Source: a virus. From it: a stretch of DNA of 28,519 nt. Below the pieces are notes generated by a model. The model was not told where the DNA came from. It saw only the letters and a list, made by a program, of their open reading frames with translations, and made no database searches. Position 1 is the first letter of the stretch. Each line of letters begins with the position of its first letter. The translations under genes and the position numbers were made by a program. The stretch covers positions 1 to 28,519 of IMG/VR virus record IMGVR_UViG_3300037330_000113; one strand, written 5' to 3'. This document shows, in pieces, positions 15,606 to 23,346 of the stretch.

Positions 15606-15649
15606 CCCCTCTGACGCCGCTGCGCGTCCCATCCTCCAACTGAAAGGAG
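15574..15649 (+). repeat. 75-bp intergenic repeat, copy B
   Basis: Shares with 14067-14141 the blocks GATGTCCCGATCCGG (15574-15588), GGTGGCTTTTCCC (15596-15608) and CCTCCAACTGAAAGGAG (15633-15649; 15 of 17 bases identical), with near-identical spacing. The last block here is the Shine-Dalgarno of the following gene. Confidence 0.7.
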
Positions 15650-15656
15650 CCGCGCA

Positions 15657-16280
15657 ATGTCCGGACCTTGGAACGACTTCAACTCCGCGCAATCGAACAC
15701 CAACGTCATCCCCAAGGGCACCCTCGCCAGGGTGCGCCTGGCCCTCCGCCCGGGAGGTTTCGACGACCCGGCGCAGGGCTGGACTGGCGGCTGGGCGCGC
15801 CGCGCCGCCACCGGCGCCGTCTATCTCGACGCCGAGTACACGGTGCTCGAAGGGCCCTATGCCCGCCGCAAGGTCTGGTCGCTGATCGGCCTTTACAGCC
15901 CCAAGGGCCCGGATTGGGCGAACATGGGGCGCGGCCTGATCCGCGGCATCCTCAATTCGGCGCGCGGGATTTCCGACAAGGACAACTCGCCCGAAGCGCA
16001 GGCGCGCCGCCGCATCAACGGGTTCGGCGATCTCGACGGCGTCGAGTTCGTGGCCCGCATCGACATCGGCACCGACACCAACGGCGAGGACAAGAACGAG
16101 ATCCGCGCCGCCGTCACGCCTGACCACCGCGACTATGCCGCGCTGATGGGCACCGTCGCGCCGCAGTTCGCCGCCGCCCCGGCGCAGGGCCATGTCCCGC
16201 AGCAGCCCGCCACACCTTCCCAGCCCAGCCAGCCCGCGTCCGCCCCCGGCACCGCCGGTCGGCCGAGCTGGGCGCAGTAA
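15657..16280 (+). CDS. DUF669-like protein, putative phage ssDNA-binding protein
   Basis: A 207-residue protein with AAAGGAG 7 bases before the ATG. It starts MSGPWNDFNSAQSN; the core (about 20-150) contains predicted strands, with a conserved-looking ARRKVWSLIGLYS segment, GLIRGILNSARGI and VEFVARIDI. The tail (about 160-207) is Pro/Gln/Ala-rich and low in complexity, like the flexible C-terminal tails of single-stranded-DNA-binding proteins, although it lacks the acidic tip of classical SSB. DUF669-type proteins typically neighbour AAA_24 ATPases in phage replication regions. An SSB role for this one is inferred from that pairing. Confidence 0.65.
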   Translation: MSGPWNDFNSAQSNTNVIPKGTLARVRLALRPGGFDDPAQGWTGGWARRAATGAVYLDAEYTVLEGPYARRKVWSLIGLYSPKGPDWANMGRGLIRGILNSARGISDKDNSPEAQARRRINGFGDLDGVEFVARIDIGTDTNGEDKNEIRAAVTPDHRDYAALMGTVAPQFAAAPAQGHVPQQPATPSQPSQPASAPGTAGRPSWAQ

Positions 16281-16294
16281 GGGGGATCTCGGCC

Positions 16295-17983
16295 ATGCGC
16301 CTGCGCCCCCGCCAGAAGACCTTCGTCGAGCGCAGCGTGGCTGCGCTCGCCTCCCGCGGCAACACGCTGAGCGTGGCGCCCACCGGTGCGGGCAAGACCA
16401 TCATGCTCTCGGCGGTCACCGGCGAGATGATCGGCGACGGTGCCAAGGCCTGCGTGCTGGCGCATCGCGACGAGCTGACGGCGCAGAACCGCGCCAAGTT
16501 CCAGCGGGTCGTGCCCGGCGTCGCCACCTCGGTCATCGACGCCACGGAGAAGTCCTGGGGCGGCCAGGTCGCCTTTGCGATGGTGCCGACGCTGGCGCGC
16601 GCATCCAACCTCGCCGACATGCCGCGTCTCGATCTGCTGGTCGTCGACGAGGCTCATCACGCTGTCGCCGACAGCTATCGCCGCATCATCGACCGCGTGC
16701 GCGACGCTAATCCCGACGCCCGCATCTTCGGGGTCACGGCGACGCCGAACCGGGGCGACAAGAAGGGCTTGCGCGAGGTCTTCGACAATGTCGCCGACCA
16801 GGTGCGGCTGGGTGAACTGATCGCTTCGGGCCATCTGGTGCCGCCCCGCACCTTCGTCATCGATGTGGGCGTGCAGGACGAGCTGCGCGCGGTCCGCAAG
16901 ACGATGTCGGATTTCGACATGGCGGAGGTTGCGGGCATCATGGACCGCGCCCCCGTCACCGACGAGGTGATCCGGCACTGGAAGGAGAAGGCGGGCGACC
17001 GGCAGACCGTGGTGTTTTGCTCCACTGTCGCCCACGCCGAACACGTCACCGACGCCTTCAGGGCGGCAGGCGTTTCCACCGCGCTGATCCACGGCGATCT
17101 GGCGGCCGAGACGCGCAAGGCGATCCTCGCCAGTTACGCGGCGGGCGACACCCGCGTCGTCGTCAACGTCGCCGTGCTGACCGAAGGCTGGGACCACCCG
17201 CCCACCTCCTGCGTCGTGCTGCTGCGCCCCAGCTCCTACAAGTCCACCATGATCCAGATGGTCGGGCGCGGCCTGCGCACCGTCGATCCCGAGGAACACC
17301 CGGGCATCGTCAAGACCGACTGCGTCGTTCTGGATTTCGGCACCTCGAGCCTGATCCACGGCACGCTGGAACAGGATGTAGATCTCGACGGCAAGACTGA
17401 GACCGGCGAGGCCCCGACCAAGACCTGCCCGGCCTGCGAGGCTGAGATCCCGCTGGCCGCCACCGAATGCCCGCTCTGCGGTGAGGCGTTCCCGCGCGAG
17501 GATGAGGAGGCCGGTGAAGGCGCCAGTGCCGCGCCGCTCTCCGGCTTCATGATGACCGAGATCGACCTGCTGAAACGGTCCAGCTTCGCGTGGGTCGACA
17601 TCTTCGGAACCGACGATGCGATGATGGCCACGGGCTTCACCGCCTGGGGCGGCATCTTCTGGCTGGACGGGGTCTGGTACGCCATTGGCGGGGCGAAGGG
17701 CGAACGCCCGCATCTGCTGGGCGTCGGCGAGCGCACCGTCTGCCTCGCGCAGGCCGACGACTGGCTGAACACCCACGAGACCGACGAGAGCGCTTTCAAG
17801 ACCCGCTCCTGGCTGCGCCAGCCGCCGACGGAAAAGCAGCTGCAGTACCTGTCGCCCGAGTGCCGCCATGACTTCGGCCTGACGCGCTACCGCGCCTCGG
17901 CGCTGATGACCTTTGGCTTCAACAAGCACGCAATCCGGCAGCTGATCGACGCGGCGGCCGCTCCCGAACGGAGGGCGGCATGA
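16295..17983 (+). CDS. SF2 DEAD/DEAH-box helicase
   Basis: A 562-residue superfamily 2 helicase. Motif I is PTGAGKT (29-35), motif II DEAH (118-121), motif III VTATP (147-151), and motif VI QMVGRGLR (321-328); the second RecA-like domain includes LIHGDLA and LTEGWDHP. A CxxC...CxxC zinc knuckle (Cys378, 381, 392, 395) follows, then a 160-residue C-terminal domain that may contact DNA or a partner. This is the phage/plasmid group of SSL2-like helicases. It sits in the replication module between the SSB-like and nuclease genes, implying DNA unwinding or fork remodelling. Start ATG 16295 after a GGGGG-rich stretch. Confidence 0.92.
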   Translation: MRLRPRQKTFVERSVAALASRGNTLSVAPTGAGKTIMLSAVTGEMIGDGAKACVLAHRDELTAQNRAKFQRVVPGVATSVIDATEKSWGGQVAFAMVPTLARASNLADMPRLDLLVVDEAHHAVADSYRRIIDRVRDANPDARIFGVTATPNRGDKKGLREVFDNVADQVRLGELIASGHLVPPRTFVIDVGVQDELRAVRKTMSDFDMAEVAGIMDRAPVTDEVIRHWKEKAGDRQTVVFCSTVAHAEHVTDAFRAAGVSTALIHGDLAAETRKAILASYAAGDTRVVVNVAVLTEGWDHPPTSCVVLLRPSSYKSTMIQMVGRGLRTVDPEEHPGIVKTDCVVLDFGTSSLIHGTLEQDVDLDGKTETGEAPTKTCPACEAEIPLAATECPLCGEAFPREDEEAGEGASAAPLSGFMMTEIDLLKRSSFAWVDIFGTDDAMMATGFTAWGGIFWLDGVWYAIGGAKGERPHLLGVGERTVCLAQADDWLNTHETDESAFKTRSWLRQPPTEKQLQYLSPECRHDFGLTRYRASALMTFGFNKHAIRQLIDAAAAPERRAA

Positions 17984-17986
17984 CCC

Positions 17987-18397
17987 ATGTCCACCTCCAC
18001 CCCCATCACGGCCGAGGACCGGCGGCGACTCTGGCATCCGCGTGGAACGCTCTGTGCTGTCTGCCGGCAACCCAGCCGTGGCTTTGGCTGGTTCGATCCG
18101 CACCGGTCGAAGCGGCCCCGGCCATCGGTCTGGTTCTGCTCGATGTCCTGCCAAGACTACTGGACGCGGTTGGCGCAGGGGCGTTCAGCCATGGTTGATC
18201 TGACCGAGGAAGAACGCGCCGCGATCACCGCCACCATGAAGCGCGTGGCGCTGCTGATGGACGAGATCGGCTGGACGACACCGCTCGCCGATCTGACCGA
18301 GGCTCAGGTGCGCGGGCTCATCGAGGAAGCTGTCGAGGGCTTCCGCGAGGCCATGTCCGACATCGCCCGGGCGCAGACACCGGAGGTGCCGTTCTGA
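17987..18397 (+). CDS. Small Cys-containing phage protein (DUF6511-like)
   Basis: A 136-residue protein. The N-terminal half has LCAVCRQPSRGFGWFDP and FCSMSCQDYW, a CxxC and a CxxxC that probably form one zinc site. The C-terminal half (from about 70) is helical: LTEEERAAITATMKRVALLMDEIGW and ADLTEAQVRGLIEEAVEGFREAM. From memory this matches DUF6511; I cannot verify it. It follows the helicase by 3 bases and its TGA overlaps the next ATG (TGATG), so it is co-translated with the nuclease. Role unknown. Confidence 0.7.
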   Translation: MSTSTPITAEDRRRLWHPRGTLCAVCRQPSRGFGWFDPHRSKRPRPSVWFCSMSCQDYWTRLAQGRSAMVDLTEEERAAITATMKRVALLMDEIGWTTPLADLTEAQVRGLIEEAVEGFREAMSDIARAQTPEVPF

Positions 18398-19164
18398 TGC
18401 TGGACTATAACCGCCGCCCCAGCTTCGCGGACCGGGTCAACGCCGCTGTCGATCGAGCGCTGACCGCCGATCAGGCGACGCGGCCGCCCCGCGACTATCT
18501 GGGCGGATCGCGCCTCGGCCATGCCTGCGAGCGGGCTCTGCAGTTCGAGTTCACGGCAACGCCGAAGGACGAGGGCCAGGACTTCTCGGGCCAGTCGCTG
18601 CGCATCTTCGCCATTGGCCATGCGCTCGAGGATCTGGCCGTCGCCTGGCTGCGCCGCGCTGGCTTCGATCTCTACACCCGCAAGGGCAACCGGCCTGACG
18701 GCGGCCAGTTCGGCTTTTCCGTCGCAGGCGGGCGCATCCGGGGTCACGTCGACGGCATCATCGCCGCTGGGCCTGAGGGCTTTGGTCTCGCCGTTCCCGC
18801 GCTCTGGGAATGCAAGACCATGAACGCGAAGAACTGGCGCTCCTGCGTCAAGGACGGCGTGACGAAGTCGAAGCCGGTCTACGCCGCCCAGATCGCGCTC
18901 TACCAAGCCTACATGGAAGGGACCGTCCCCGGCATTTCGGCAGCGCCCGCCGTATTCACCGCCATCAACAAGGACACCGCCGAGCTTCACCACGAACTGG
19001 TGCCCTTCGATGCCGATCTCGCGCAGCGCATGTCAGATCGGGGCGTGCGGATACTGCAGGCGACCGACGCGGATGAATTGCTGCCGCGCGTCGCCACCAC
19101 GGCCGATTTCTTTGAATGCCGCTTCTGCCCGTGGGCCGAGCGCTGCTGGAGGTTCGAGCGGTGA
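18397..19164 (+). CDS. Cas4/RecB-like PD-(D/E)xK nuclease with Fe-S cysteines
   Basis: A 255-residue nuclease. Active-site signature: GHALED (H75/E78), HVDG (D119), the WECK pair (E138, K140) and Q165 in the AAQIALYQ helix, the RecB/Cas4 family order. One N-terminal Cys (C44, in GHACERALQF) plus three C-terminal cysteines (C241, C244, C250 in ECRFCPWAERCW) reproduce the Cas4/AddB 4Fe-4S pattern. No CRISPR array or cas genes are present, so this is a phage recombination exonuclease and not adaptation machinery. It likely resects ends for the RecA-like ATPase. It overlaps the primase-helicase start by 4 nt (GTGA). Confidence 0.88.
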   Translation: MLDYNRRPSFADRVNAAVDRALTADQATRPPRDYLGGSRLGHACERALQFEFTATPKDEGQDFSGQSLRIFAIGHALEDLAVAWLRRAGFDLYTRKGNRPDGGQFGFSVAGGRIRGHVDGIIAAGPEGFGLAVPALWECKTMNAKNWRSCVKDGVTKSKPVYAAQIALYQAYMEGTVPGISAAPAVFTAINKDTAELHHELVPFDADLAQRMSDRGVRILQATDADELLPRVATTADFFECRFCPWAERCWRFER

Positions 19165-21482
19165 GCGACGACGGCATCCTGCATTTTAATCCCTGGATGG
19201 ACTTCAACGACGGGCCTCCCGCCGAGAACCCGTTCGGCTGCGATCCCGACCCGGACCAGGTCGTCATCTTCCTCGATACCGTCTTCAGCTGGTGCGAGGG
19301 GCTGATCCCGCTGCGCGGCTTTGTCGACAAGGGTCAGGGCCGGGACGGCAAGCCGCACAATATCTGGATCCCGGCCGACGACACCGCGCCCGGCAAGCTC
19401 GCGACCTTCGCCGCATGGGCCAACCGCGAAGGGGCGGCCGTCTATGTCATCCCCGGCACCGTCGCCGAACAGGGTCAGGCTCGCGCAGCGGATGTGCTGC
19501 AGATGCAAGCCATCGTCGTCGATCTCGACGCAGGCGACATCCCGGCCAAGCTTGACCATGTCACCCGCCACCTCGGCGCTCCCACGCTGATCATCGAGAG
19601 CGGCGGCCGCACGCCCGAGGGTGCCGCGAAGCTCCATGTCTGGTGGAAACTGACCGAACCCGCCGAGGGTGACGACCTTGCCACCCTCTGCCGCCTGCGC
19701 GGCGACATCGCCGTGAAGGTCGGCGGCGACACGCATTTCCGCTCGGCGCACCAGCCGATCCGGGTGCCAGGCACGGTCTATCACAAGCATGGCCACCAGC
19801 GCCTTGTGCAGATCCGCGAACATCGCGACGTCGAGGTGGACCTTGCAGACTTCGCCGAGAGGGTCGCTGACATGCCGCCGCTGCCGGGTGTGGGCTTCGC
19901 CAGTGACCAGTCCGCCCCGCCCGAGAAGCCCGGCATCGACGCGGTGCTCACCACGCCGGTGCGTGAGGGCGCGGTCGACGACTGGTCCCGGTTCCAGGGG
20001 GCCAGCGCCGCCATCGGCCATTACGTTCGCCTGGTGCACGAAGGCCGCCTCGATCCCTTCGCGGGCTGGGAGGCGATCTGCGGCTACAACGCCGCCATGC
20101 TGCGCCCGTCCTGGCCGCTCGATCGGCTGCAGGCCGAGTCCGAACGCCTCTGGGCGCTGCATGTGAAGCGCTACGGCCCGCCGCTCCTGCGCGCGGCCCA
20201 CGCTGATGCCCCGACCAGCCCGCTGCCGACCTTCAGCCTCGGGGCACTGCTCGATGACACGAGCCCGATGCCCGAGGACATTATCGGACCGAGGGTGTTG
20301 ACGCCGGGCGGGCTTCTGGTGCTGGGCGGCGCGCCGAAGGTCGGCAAGAGCGATTTCCTGATCTCCTGGCTCGTGCACATGGCGGCGGGCGTGCCGTTCC
20401 TCGGCTTCACGCCGCCTCGTCCGCTGCGCGTGTTCTATCTGCAGGCCGAGATCCAGTATCACTACCTGCGCGAGCGCATGCAGCAGATCGCGCTGCCCGC
20501 CGCCGTGATCGCCGCGGCACGCGACACCTTCATCGCCACGCCGAAGCTGAAGCTGCTGCTGGACGCGGAGGGCGTCGCCCGCGTCACAGAGGCGATCCGC
20601 ACGGCATTCCCCGATGCGCCGCCCGACATCATCGTCATCGACCCGATCCGCAACCTCTTCGACGGCGGCCCCGAGGGTGGCGGCGAGAACGACAACACCG
20701 CCATGATGTTCTTCCTGAAGGACCGGGTGGAGCTTCTGCGCGAGGCGGTGAACCCGGATGCGGGCGTCATCCTCGCCCACCACACCCGCAAGGCCAGCAA
20801 GCACCAGGTCAAGGACGACCCCTTCCTCGCCCTTTCCGGCGCCAGCGCGCTGCGCGGCTTCTACACCTCGGGGCTGCTCATGCACCGGCCCGACGAGGAC
20901 AGCACCGTCCGCAGGCTGGAGATCGAGCTGCGGAACGGGCCTGCGCTGCCGGGCAAGCTGATCGACAAGGTGAAGGGCGAATGGGTCGAGCTGAACCCGC
21001 TGAACGAGCGCCTGGTGCGCAAGGAGGTCGGCGCCAAGCTCGACGCCGAACGGCTGCGCAAGCATGACGTCATCCTCGGCATGCTGCTGGATGAGGCGGC
21101 CAGCGAGCGCCTCTACACCGCGATGCAGTTCGCCGAGACCTTCGAGAACCGGGGCGGTCTGGGCAGCAAGCACACCATCCGTGAACGCCTCAGCGTGCTG
21201 GCGACCAAGGGCTTCGTGAAGTTCCTGCGCGACCCCTCGGGGTTCGGCTTCCCCGTCACCCGGTCGCGGTTCGGCTATCTCTGCGTCGAGGGCATGCAGT
21301 TCGGCGCACCCGTCGATCATGTCGATCCGGCGACCGGCGAGGTCACGACGGAGGTCCGCCAGGTCCTGCCCAGCCACTTCAAATGCCCCCAATCCGGGCT
21401 CTGCCTGCAGGTCGAAAACCCCGCTGTCTGGGTCTACCCGGACGGGCTCGAAGACGACCTAACTCATATGAGTGAGGCCTGA
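19161..21482 (+). CDS. Primase-helicase (RepB-like primase plus RepA-like AAA_25 ATPase)
   Basis: A 773-residue two-domain replication protein. The N-terminal half holds an AEP/RepB-type primase signature: VVDLDAGD (119-125), ESGG...LHVWW (146-162) and a later basic SAHQPIRVPG (195-204). The C-terminal half is a RecA-like helicase with Walker A GGAPKVGKSD (389-398) and Walker B IIVIDPI (490-496), followed by LAHHTRK. The last 150 residues include a winged-helix-like segment (SKHTIRERLSVLATKGFVKFL). The GTG start at 19161 overlaps the nuclease stop; the earlier open frame is the end of the nuclease in another phase. This is the probable replication initiator or helicase of the element. Its 3' end runs into the first palindrome of a candidate origin. 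Confidence 0.9.
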   Translation: MSDDGILHFNPWMDFNDGPPAENPFGCDPDPDQVVIFLDTVFSWCEGLIPLRGFVDKGQGRDGKPHNIWIPADDTAPGKLATFAAWANREGAAVYVIPGTVAEQGQARAADVLQMQAIVVDLDAGDIPAKLDHVTRHLGAPTLIIESGGRTPEGAAKLHVWWKLTEPAEGDDLATLCRLRGDIAVKVGGDTHFRSAHQPIRVPGTVYHKHGHQRLVQIREHRDVEVDLADFAERVADMPPLPGVGFASDQSAPPEKPGIDAVLTTPVREGAVDDWSRFQGASAAIGHYVRLVHEGRLDPFAGWEAICGYNAAMLRPSWPLDRLQAESERLWALHVKRYGPPLLRAAHADAPTSPLPTFSLGALLDDTSPMPEDIIGPRVLTPGGLLVLGGAPKVGKSDFLISWLVHMAAGVPFLGFTPPRPLRVFYLQAEIQYHYLRERMQQIALPAAVIAAARDTFIATPKLKLLLDAEGVARVTEAIRTAFPDAPPDIIVIDPIRNLFDGGPEGGGENDNTAMMFFLKDRVELLREAVNPDAGVILAHHTRKASKHQVKDDPFLALSGASALRGFYTSGLLMHRPDEDSTVRRLEIELRNGPALPGKLIDKVKGEWVELNPLNERLVRKEVGAKLDAERLRKHDVILGMLLDEAASERLYTAMQFAETFENRGGLGSKHTIRERLSVLATKGFVKFLRDPSGFGFPVTRSRFGYLCVEGMQFGAPVDHVDPATGEVTTEVRQVLPSHFKCPQSGLCLQVENPAVWVYPDGLEDDLTHMSEA

Positions 21483-21627
21483 CTCATATGACGTCACCAA
21501 CTGTGCACTCAACGAAATCAACGGGTTACGGGCAAATAAGAGTTAGGTCCCTAACTCATGCCCGAAGACTTCATGAAGTCTTATTCCTTAATGATTTCAG
21601 CTACTTGCCCCTCCAGGAACAGTTAGG
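21458..21627. repeat. Palindromes and four AGTTAGG boxes, candidate origin or operator cluster
   Basis: AGTTAGG occurs four times, twice in each orientation: 21458-21464 (reverse), 21541-21547, 21550-21556 (reverse) and 21621-21627. The middle two form GAGTTAGG-TC-CCTAACTC (21540-21557). Perfect palindromes are ACTCATATGAGT (21462-21473), TGACGTCA (21489-21496) and the 18-bp AAGACTTCATGAAGTCTT (21565-21582). ACTCAT appears three times. The stretch is visibly AT-richer than the flanking genes and directly follows the primase-helicase gene. Confidence 0.6.
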
Positions 21628-21644
21628 TGTCAAACCCCCATACT

Positions 21645-21691
21645 ACGTATGGGAGGGCCACCCCACAGGGTTGGCCACTCCTCCCATACGT
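21645..21691. repeat. Long hairpin with 12-bp perfect outer stem
   Basis: ACGTATGGGAGG (21645-21656) pairs perfectly with CCTCCCATACGT (21680-21691). Inside, GGCCA-CCC pairs with GGG-TTGGCC leaving a small bulge, so nearly the whole 47 bases can fold. There is no T-run after it, so a DNA cruciform, single-strand initiation structure or protein site is at least as likely as a terminator. Confidence 0.6.
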
Positions 21692-21741
21692 CCGGGTCAG
21701 CCGCGCGCACCGCCGTGACGGCCTGTTGTGCGTCCCGATCC

Positions 21742-21785
21742 GACGACGGCGGCCCCGTACCGCCAAGCACCAGACCGCCGTCGTC
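21742..21785. repeat. GC-rich inverted repeat before the ruvC-like gene
   Basis: GACGACGGCGG (21742-21752) and CCGCCGTCGTC (21775-21785) form an 11-bp perfect stem with a 22-base loop, 37 bp before the next ATG. It overlaps the 3' end of the third GTCCCGATCCG copy. Possible attenuator. Confidence 0.5.
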
Positions 21786-21822
21786 TTCCACCACCACAGG
21801 CCACCGGCAAAGGAGACCCATC

Positions 21823-22362
21823 ATGGCTCAGCCGACTCTGATCCCGAATTGCGACGGCGCAAGGTTTGAATCGCTTCCGCTCGACACGCCCCGCAACCGC
21901 TGCATCCTCGCGCTCGACCTCGGCACCTCGACCGGCTGGGCGATCCGCGGCCATGACGGACTGATCACCAGCGGCACCGTCTCGCTGCGCCCGCGCCGCT
22001 TCGACGGCGGCGGCATGCGATACCTGCGCTTCACCAACTGGCTGACCGAGATCGACCGGCTGTCCGGTCCTGTCGCCGCGATCTGGTTCGAGGAAGTCCG
22101 CCGCCACGCAGGTACTGACGCGAGCCACATCTACGGCGGGCTCATGGCCACGCTGACCGCATGGGCCGAGCTGCGCGGCGTGCCCTACGAGGGCGTCCCG
22201 GTCGGCACGATCAAGCGTCACGCGGCAGGCAAAGGTAACGCCGACAAGTCCGCAATGGTCGCGGCCGTCCGCGCCCGCGGCTTCAGCCCCGCCGACGACA
22301 ACGAGGCTGACGCCATCGCGCTGCTCCTCTGGGCGATCGAAACGAACGGGGGTGTCGCATGA
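21823..22362 (+). CDS. RuvC-like Holliday junction resolvase
   Basis: A 179-residue RNase H-fold nuclease with AAGGAGA 6 bases before the ATG. The first acidic residue is D32 in LALDLGTSTGWA, the second E90 in IWFEEVRRH, and the last ones are D159/E161/D163 in DDNEADAIALLLWA, matching the RuvC active-site order. Length is normal. It resolves four-way junctions, which fits the recombination-dependent replication genes upstream. The stop overlaps the next gene as ATGA. Similar proteins are common in alphaproteobacterial phages. Confidence 0.88.
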   Translation: MAQPTLIPNCDGARFESLPLDTPRNRCILALDLGTSTGWAIRGHDGLITSGTVSLRPRRFDGGGMRYLRFTNWLTEIDRLSGPVAAIWFEEVRRHAGTDASHIYGGLMATLTAWAELRGVPYEGVPVGTIKRHAAGKGNADKSAMVAAVRARGFSPADDNEADAIALLLWAIETNGGVA

Positions 22363-22559
22363 GATGGCACCCCCACGGCTACGGCGGCCGACGCCGGGAT
22401 CCCGAGCAGGTGAAGCGCGAGGGCTGGCAGGAACAGGGCGTCCTCGCGGTCTCCGCCGATGATGACCGCCTCACCTGGCCCGAGCGTGAACTGGTGCGCC
22501 AGCTGGGCGAGAAGCTCTATGGCCCGCGCCCTTCCGAACGGGAGGCGCGTCATGGCTGA
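22359..22559 (+). CDS. Small phage-module protein, unknown (66 residues)
   Basis: A very basic and tryptophan-containing small protein (MRWHPHGYGGRRRDPEQ...). It is joined to the ruvC-like gene by an ATGA overlap and overlaps the next gene by 8 nt. The end region contains GGGAGG, the ribosome-binding site of the next gene. No family recognised. Kept because of the tight coupling on both sides. Confidence 0.6.
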   Translation: MRWHPHGYGGRRRDPEQVKREGWQEQGVLAVSADDDRLTWPERELVRQLGEKLYGPRPSEREARHG

Positions 22560-22932
22560 TCGCGAATGGACCGCGGACTGCGTCGCCGATCATTTCGAGG
22601 AGGCGTTCCGCACCCTGCGCAAGCTGCCGCCGGTGAAGGCCAAGGGCTATTTCAACGTCTGGCCCGAGGTTGCTCGGACCCGGCGAGAGATCGCGGCGAT
22701 GGAACCGCAGCCGATGCGGGTCTGGCCCTCGGCCGCCGCGATCACCCGGCTCGAGCAGACCTTCGACTGGGTGCTCTGGATCGAGGAGGCGGAGCGCAAG
22801 CTCGTCTGGTCACGCGCGGCCCGTGTACCGTGGAAGCAGATCAGCGGCGAGCTCGGCTGCGACCGCACCACCGCGTGGCGGCGCTGGCAGCTGGCGCTGA
22901 CCAAGATCGCCGCGCGGCTGAATGCGCAGTGA
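22552..22932 (+). CDS. DUF6362-like phage protein with helix-turn-helix
   Basis: A 126-residue protein (MADREWTADCVADHFEEAFRTL...). The C-terminal part (about 85-120, ARVPWKQISGELGCDRTTAWRRWQLAL) is a clear helix-turn-helix of the resolvase/sigma type. The middle has a W-rich segment (YFNVWPEVARTRREI; FDWVLWIEEAER). From memory it matches the DUF6362 family, which usually lies near the terminase end of phage early regions. A role as a late-gene regulator or terminase-small-subunit-like protein is possible. The start ATG 22552 follows GGGAGG. Confidence 0.75.
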   Translation: MADREWTADCVADHFEEAFRTLRKLPPVKAKGYFNVWPEVARTRREIAAMEPQPMRVWPSAAAITRLEQTFDWVLWIEEAERKLVWSRAARVPWKQISGELGCDRTTAWRRWQLALTKIAARLNAQ

Positions 22933-23346
22933 CTCCAATGTGTTGCAACACTTTTCCCTTCGACATCTGCAACATGTTCGTGCTATTCCGAAGGCAAGAT
23001 GGGGAGAGTGCGCTGGAAAGCTCGCTCTCCCCTTTGCGTTGACGGGGGTCTCCTGGACCCCGGTATCCAGCGAGGGTCCGGCCGGGGTCCACCCGAGGCA
23101 GTTTCCGGTTCCTTCCTGGCCATATTTGTATGCTGGCGGGCGAAGCGCGGGACATCGCCAGCGACAGGGCCGGATTTTTGGGAAGCCACCCGGAAGCCTG
23201 AGCCACCCGAGCCCCGCGCGAACACCAATAAACACAGGCATTTCCGACCGGACACCGCTGGTGGCCGCTGGACCCCGCGGAGTCCGGCGCGGCATCCGGA
23301 GTCCGGAAGCCACCGGCATCCACCCAACCGAGGAACCTTGCCCGCC
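22933..23346. other. 414-bp gap before the ParB-methyltransferase gene
   Basis: No supported gene. The left end has a 12-bp perfect palindrome GTGTTGCAACAC (22940-22951) followed by TTTT, and TGCAACA repeated at 22968-22974, overlapping the palindrome AACATGTT (22971-22978). The rest is GC-rich. The methyltransferase frame is open upstream to 22999, but the extra residues are low-complexity Pro/Arg/Gly and have no recognisable fold, so I read this as untranslated leader. Confidence 0.55.
22940..22951. repeat. 12-bp palindrome GTGTTGCAACAC
   Basis: A perfect palindrome 8 bp after the DUF6362-like stop. With TTGCAA at the centre and the related TGCAACA 17 bp further on, it looks more like a dimeric regulator site than a terminator, despite the TTTT that follows. 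Confidence 0.45.

Larger units (their letters stand above)
21483..21822. other. Noncoding, palindrome-rich region between primase-helicase and ruvC-like genes
   Basis: No gene with a ribosome-binding site is seen in these 340 bases. The left half holds the AGTTAGG/palindrome cluster; the middle holds a long interrupted hairpin (21645-21691); the right half holds a GC-rich hairpin (21742-21785) and an 11-base GTCCCGATCCG copy (21732-21742) shared with the two 75-bp intergenic repeats. Confidence 0.7.

Noticed and set aside
14671-15657. 328-codon minus-strand open frame opposite the RecA-like ATPase
   Set aside because: Antisense shadow; the plus strand carries Walker A and B, a strong ribosome site and operon context.
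16133-18154. 673-codon minus-strand open frame opposite the SF2 helicase
   Set aside because: Antisense to all canonical helicase motifs; no ribosome site or neighbours in that direction.
18397-19164. CRISPR adaptation gene cas4
   Set aside because: Active site and Fe-S cysteines are Cas4-like, but there is no cas1, cas2 or repeat-spacer array in the window, and the context is a phage replication operon.
18987-21392. 801-codon minus-strand open frame opposite the primase-helicase
   Set aside because: Mirror of a strongly coding plus-strand gene; the translation is His/Gln/Arg/Ala-rich with no motifs.
22999-23346. In-frame N-terminal extension of the ParB-methyltransferase
   Set aside because: The added 116 residues are Pro/Arg/Gly-rich without a fold, and the ParB-like domain begins right after the ATG at 23347, the usual start of the family.
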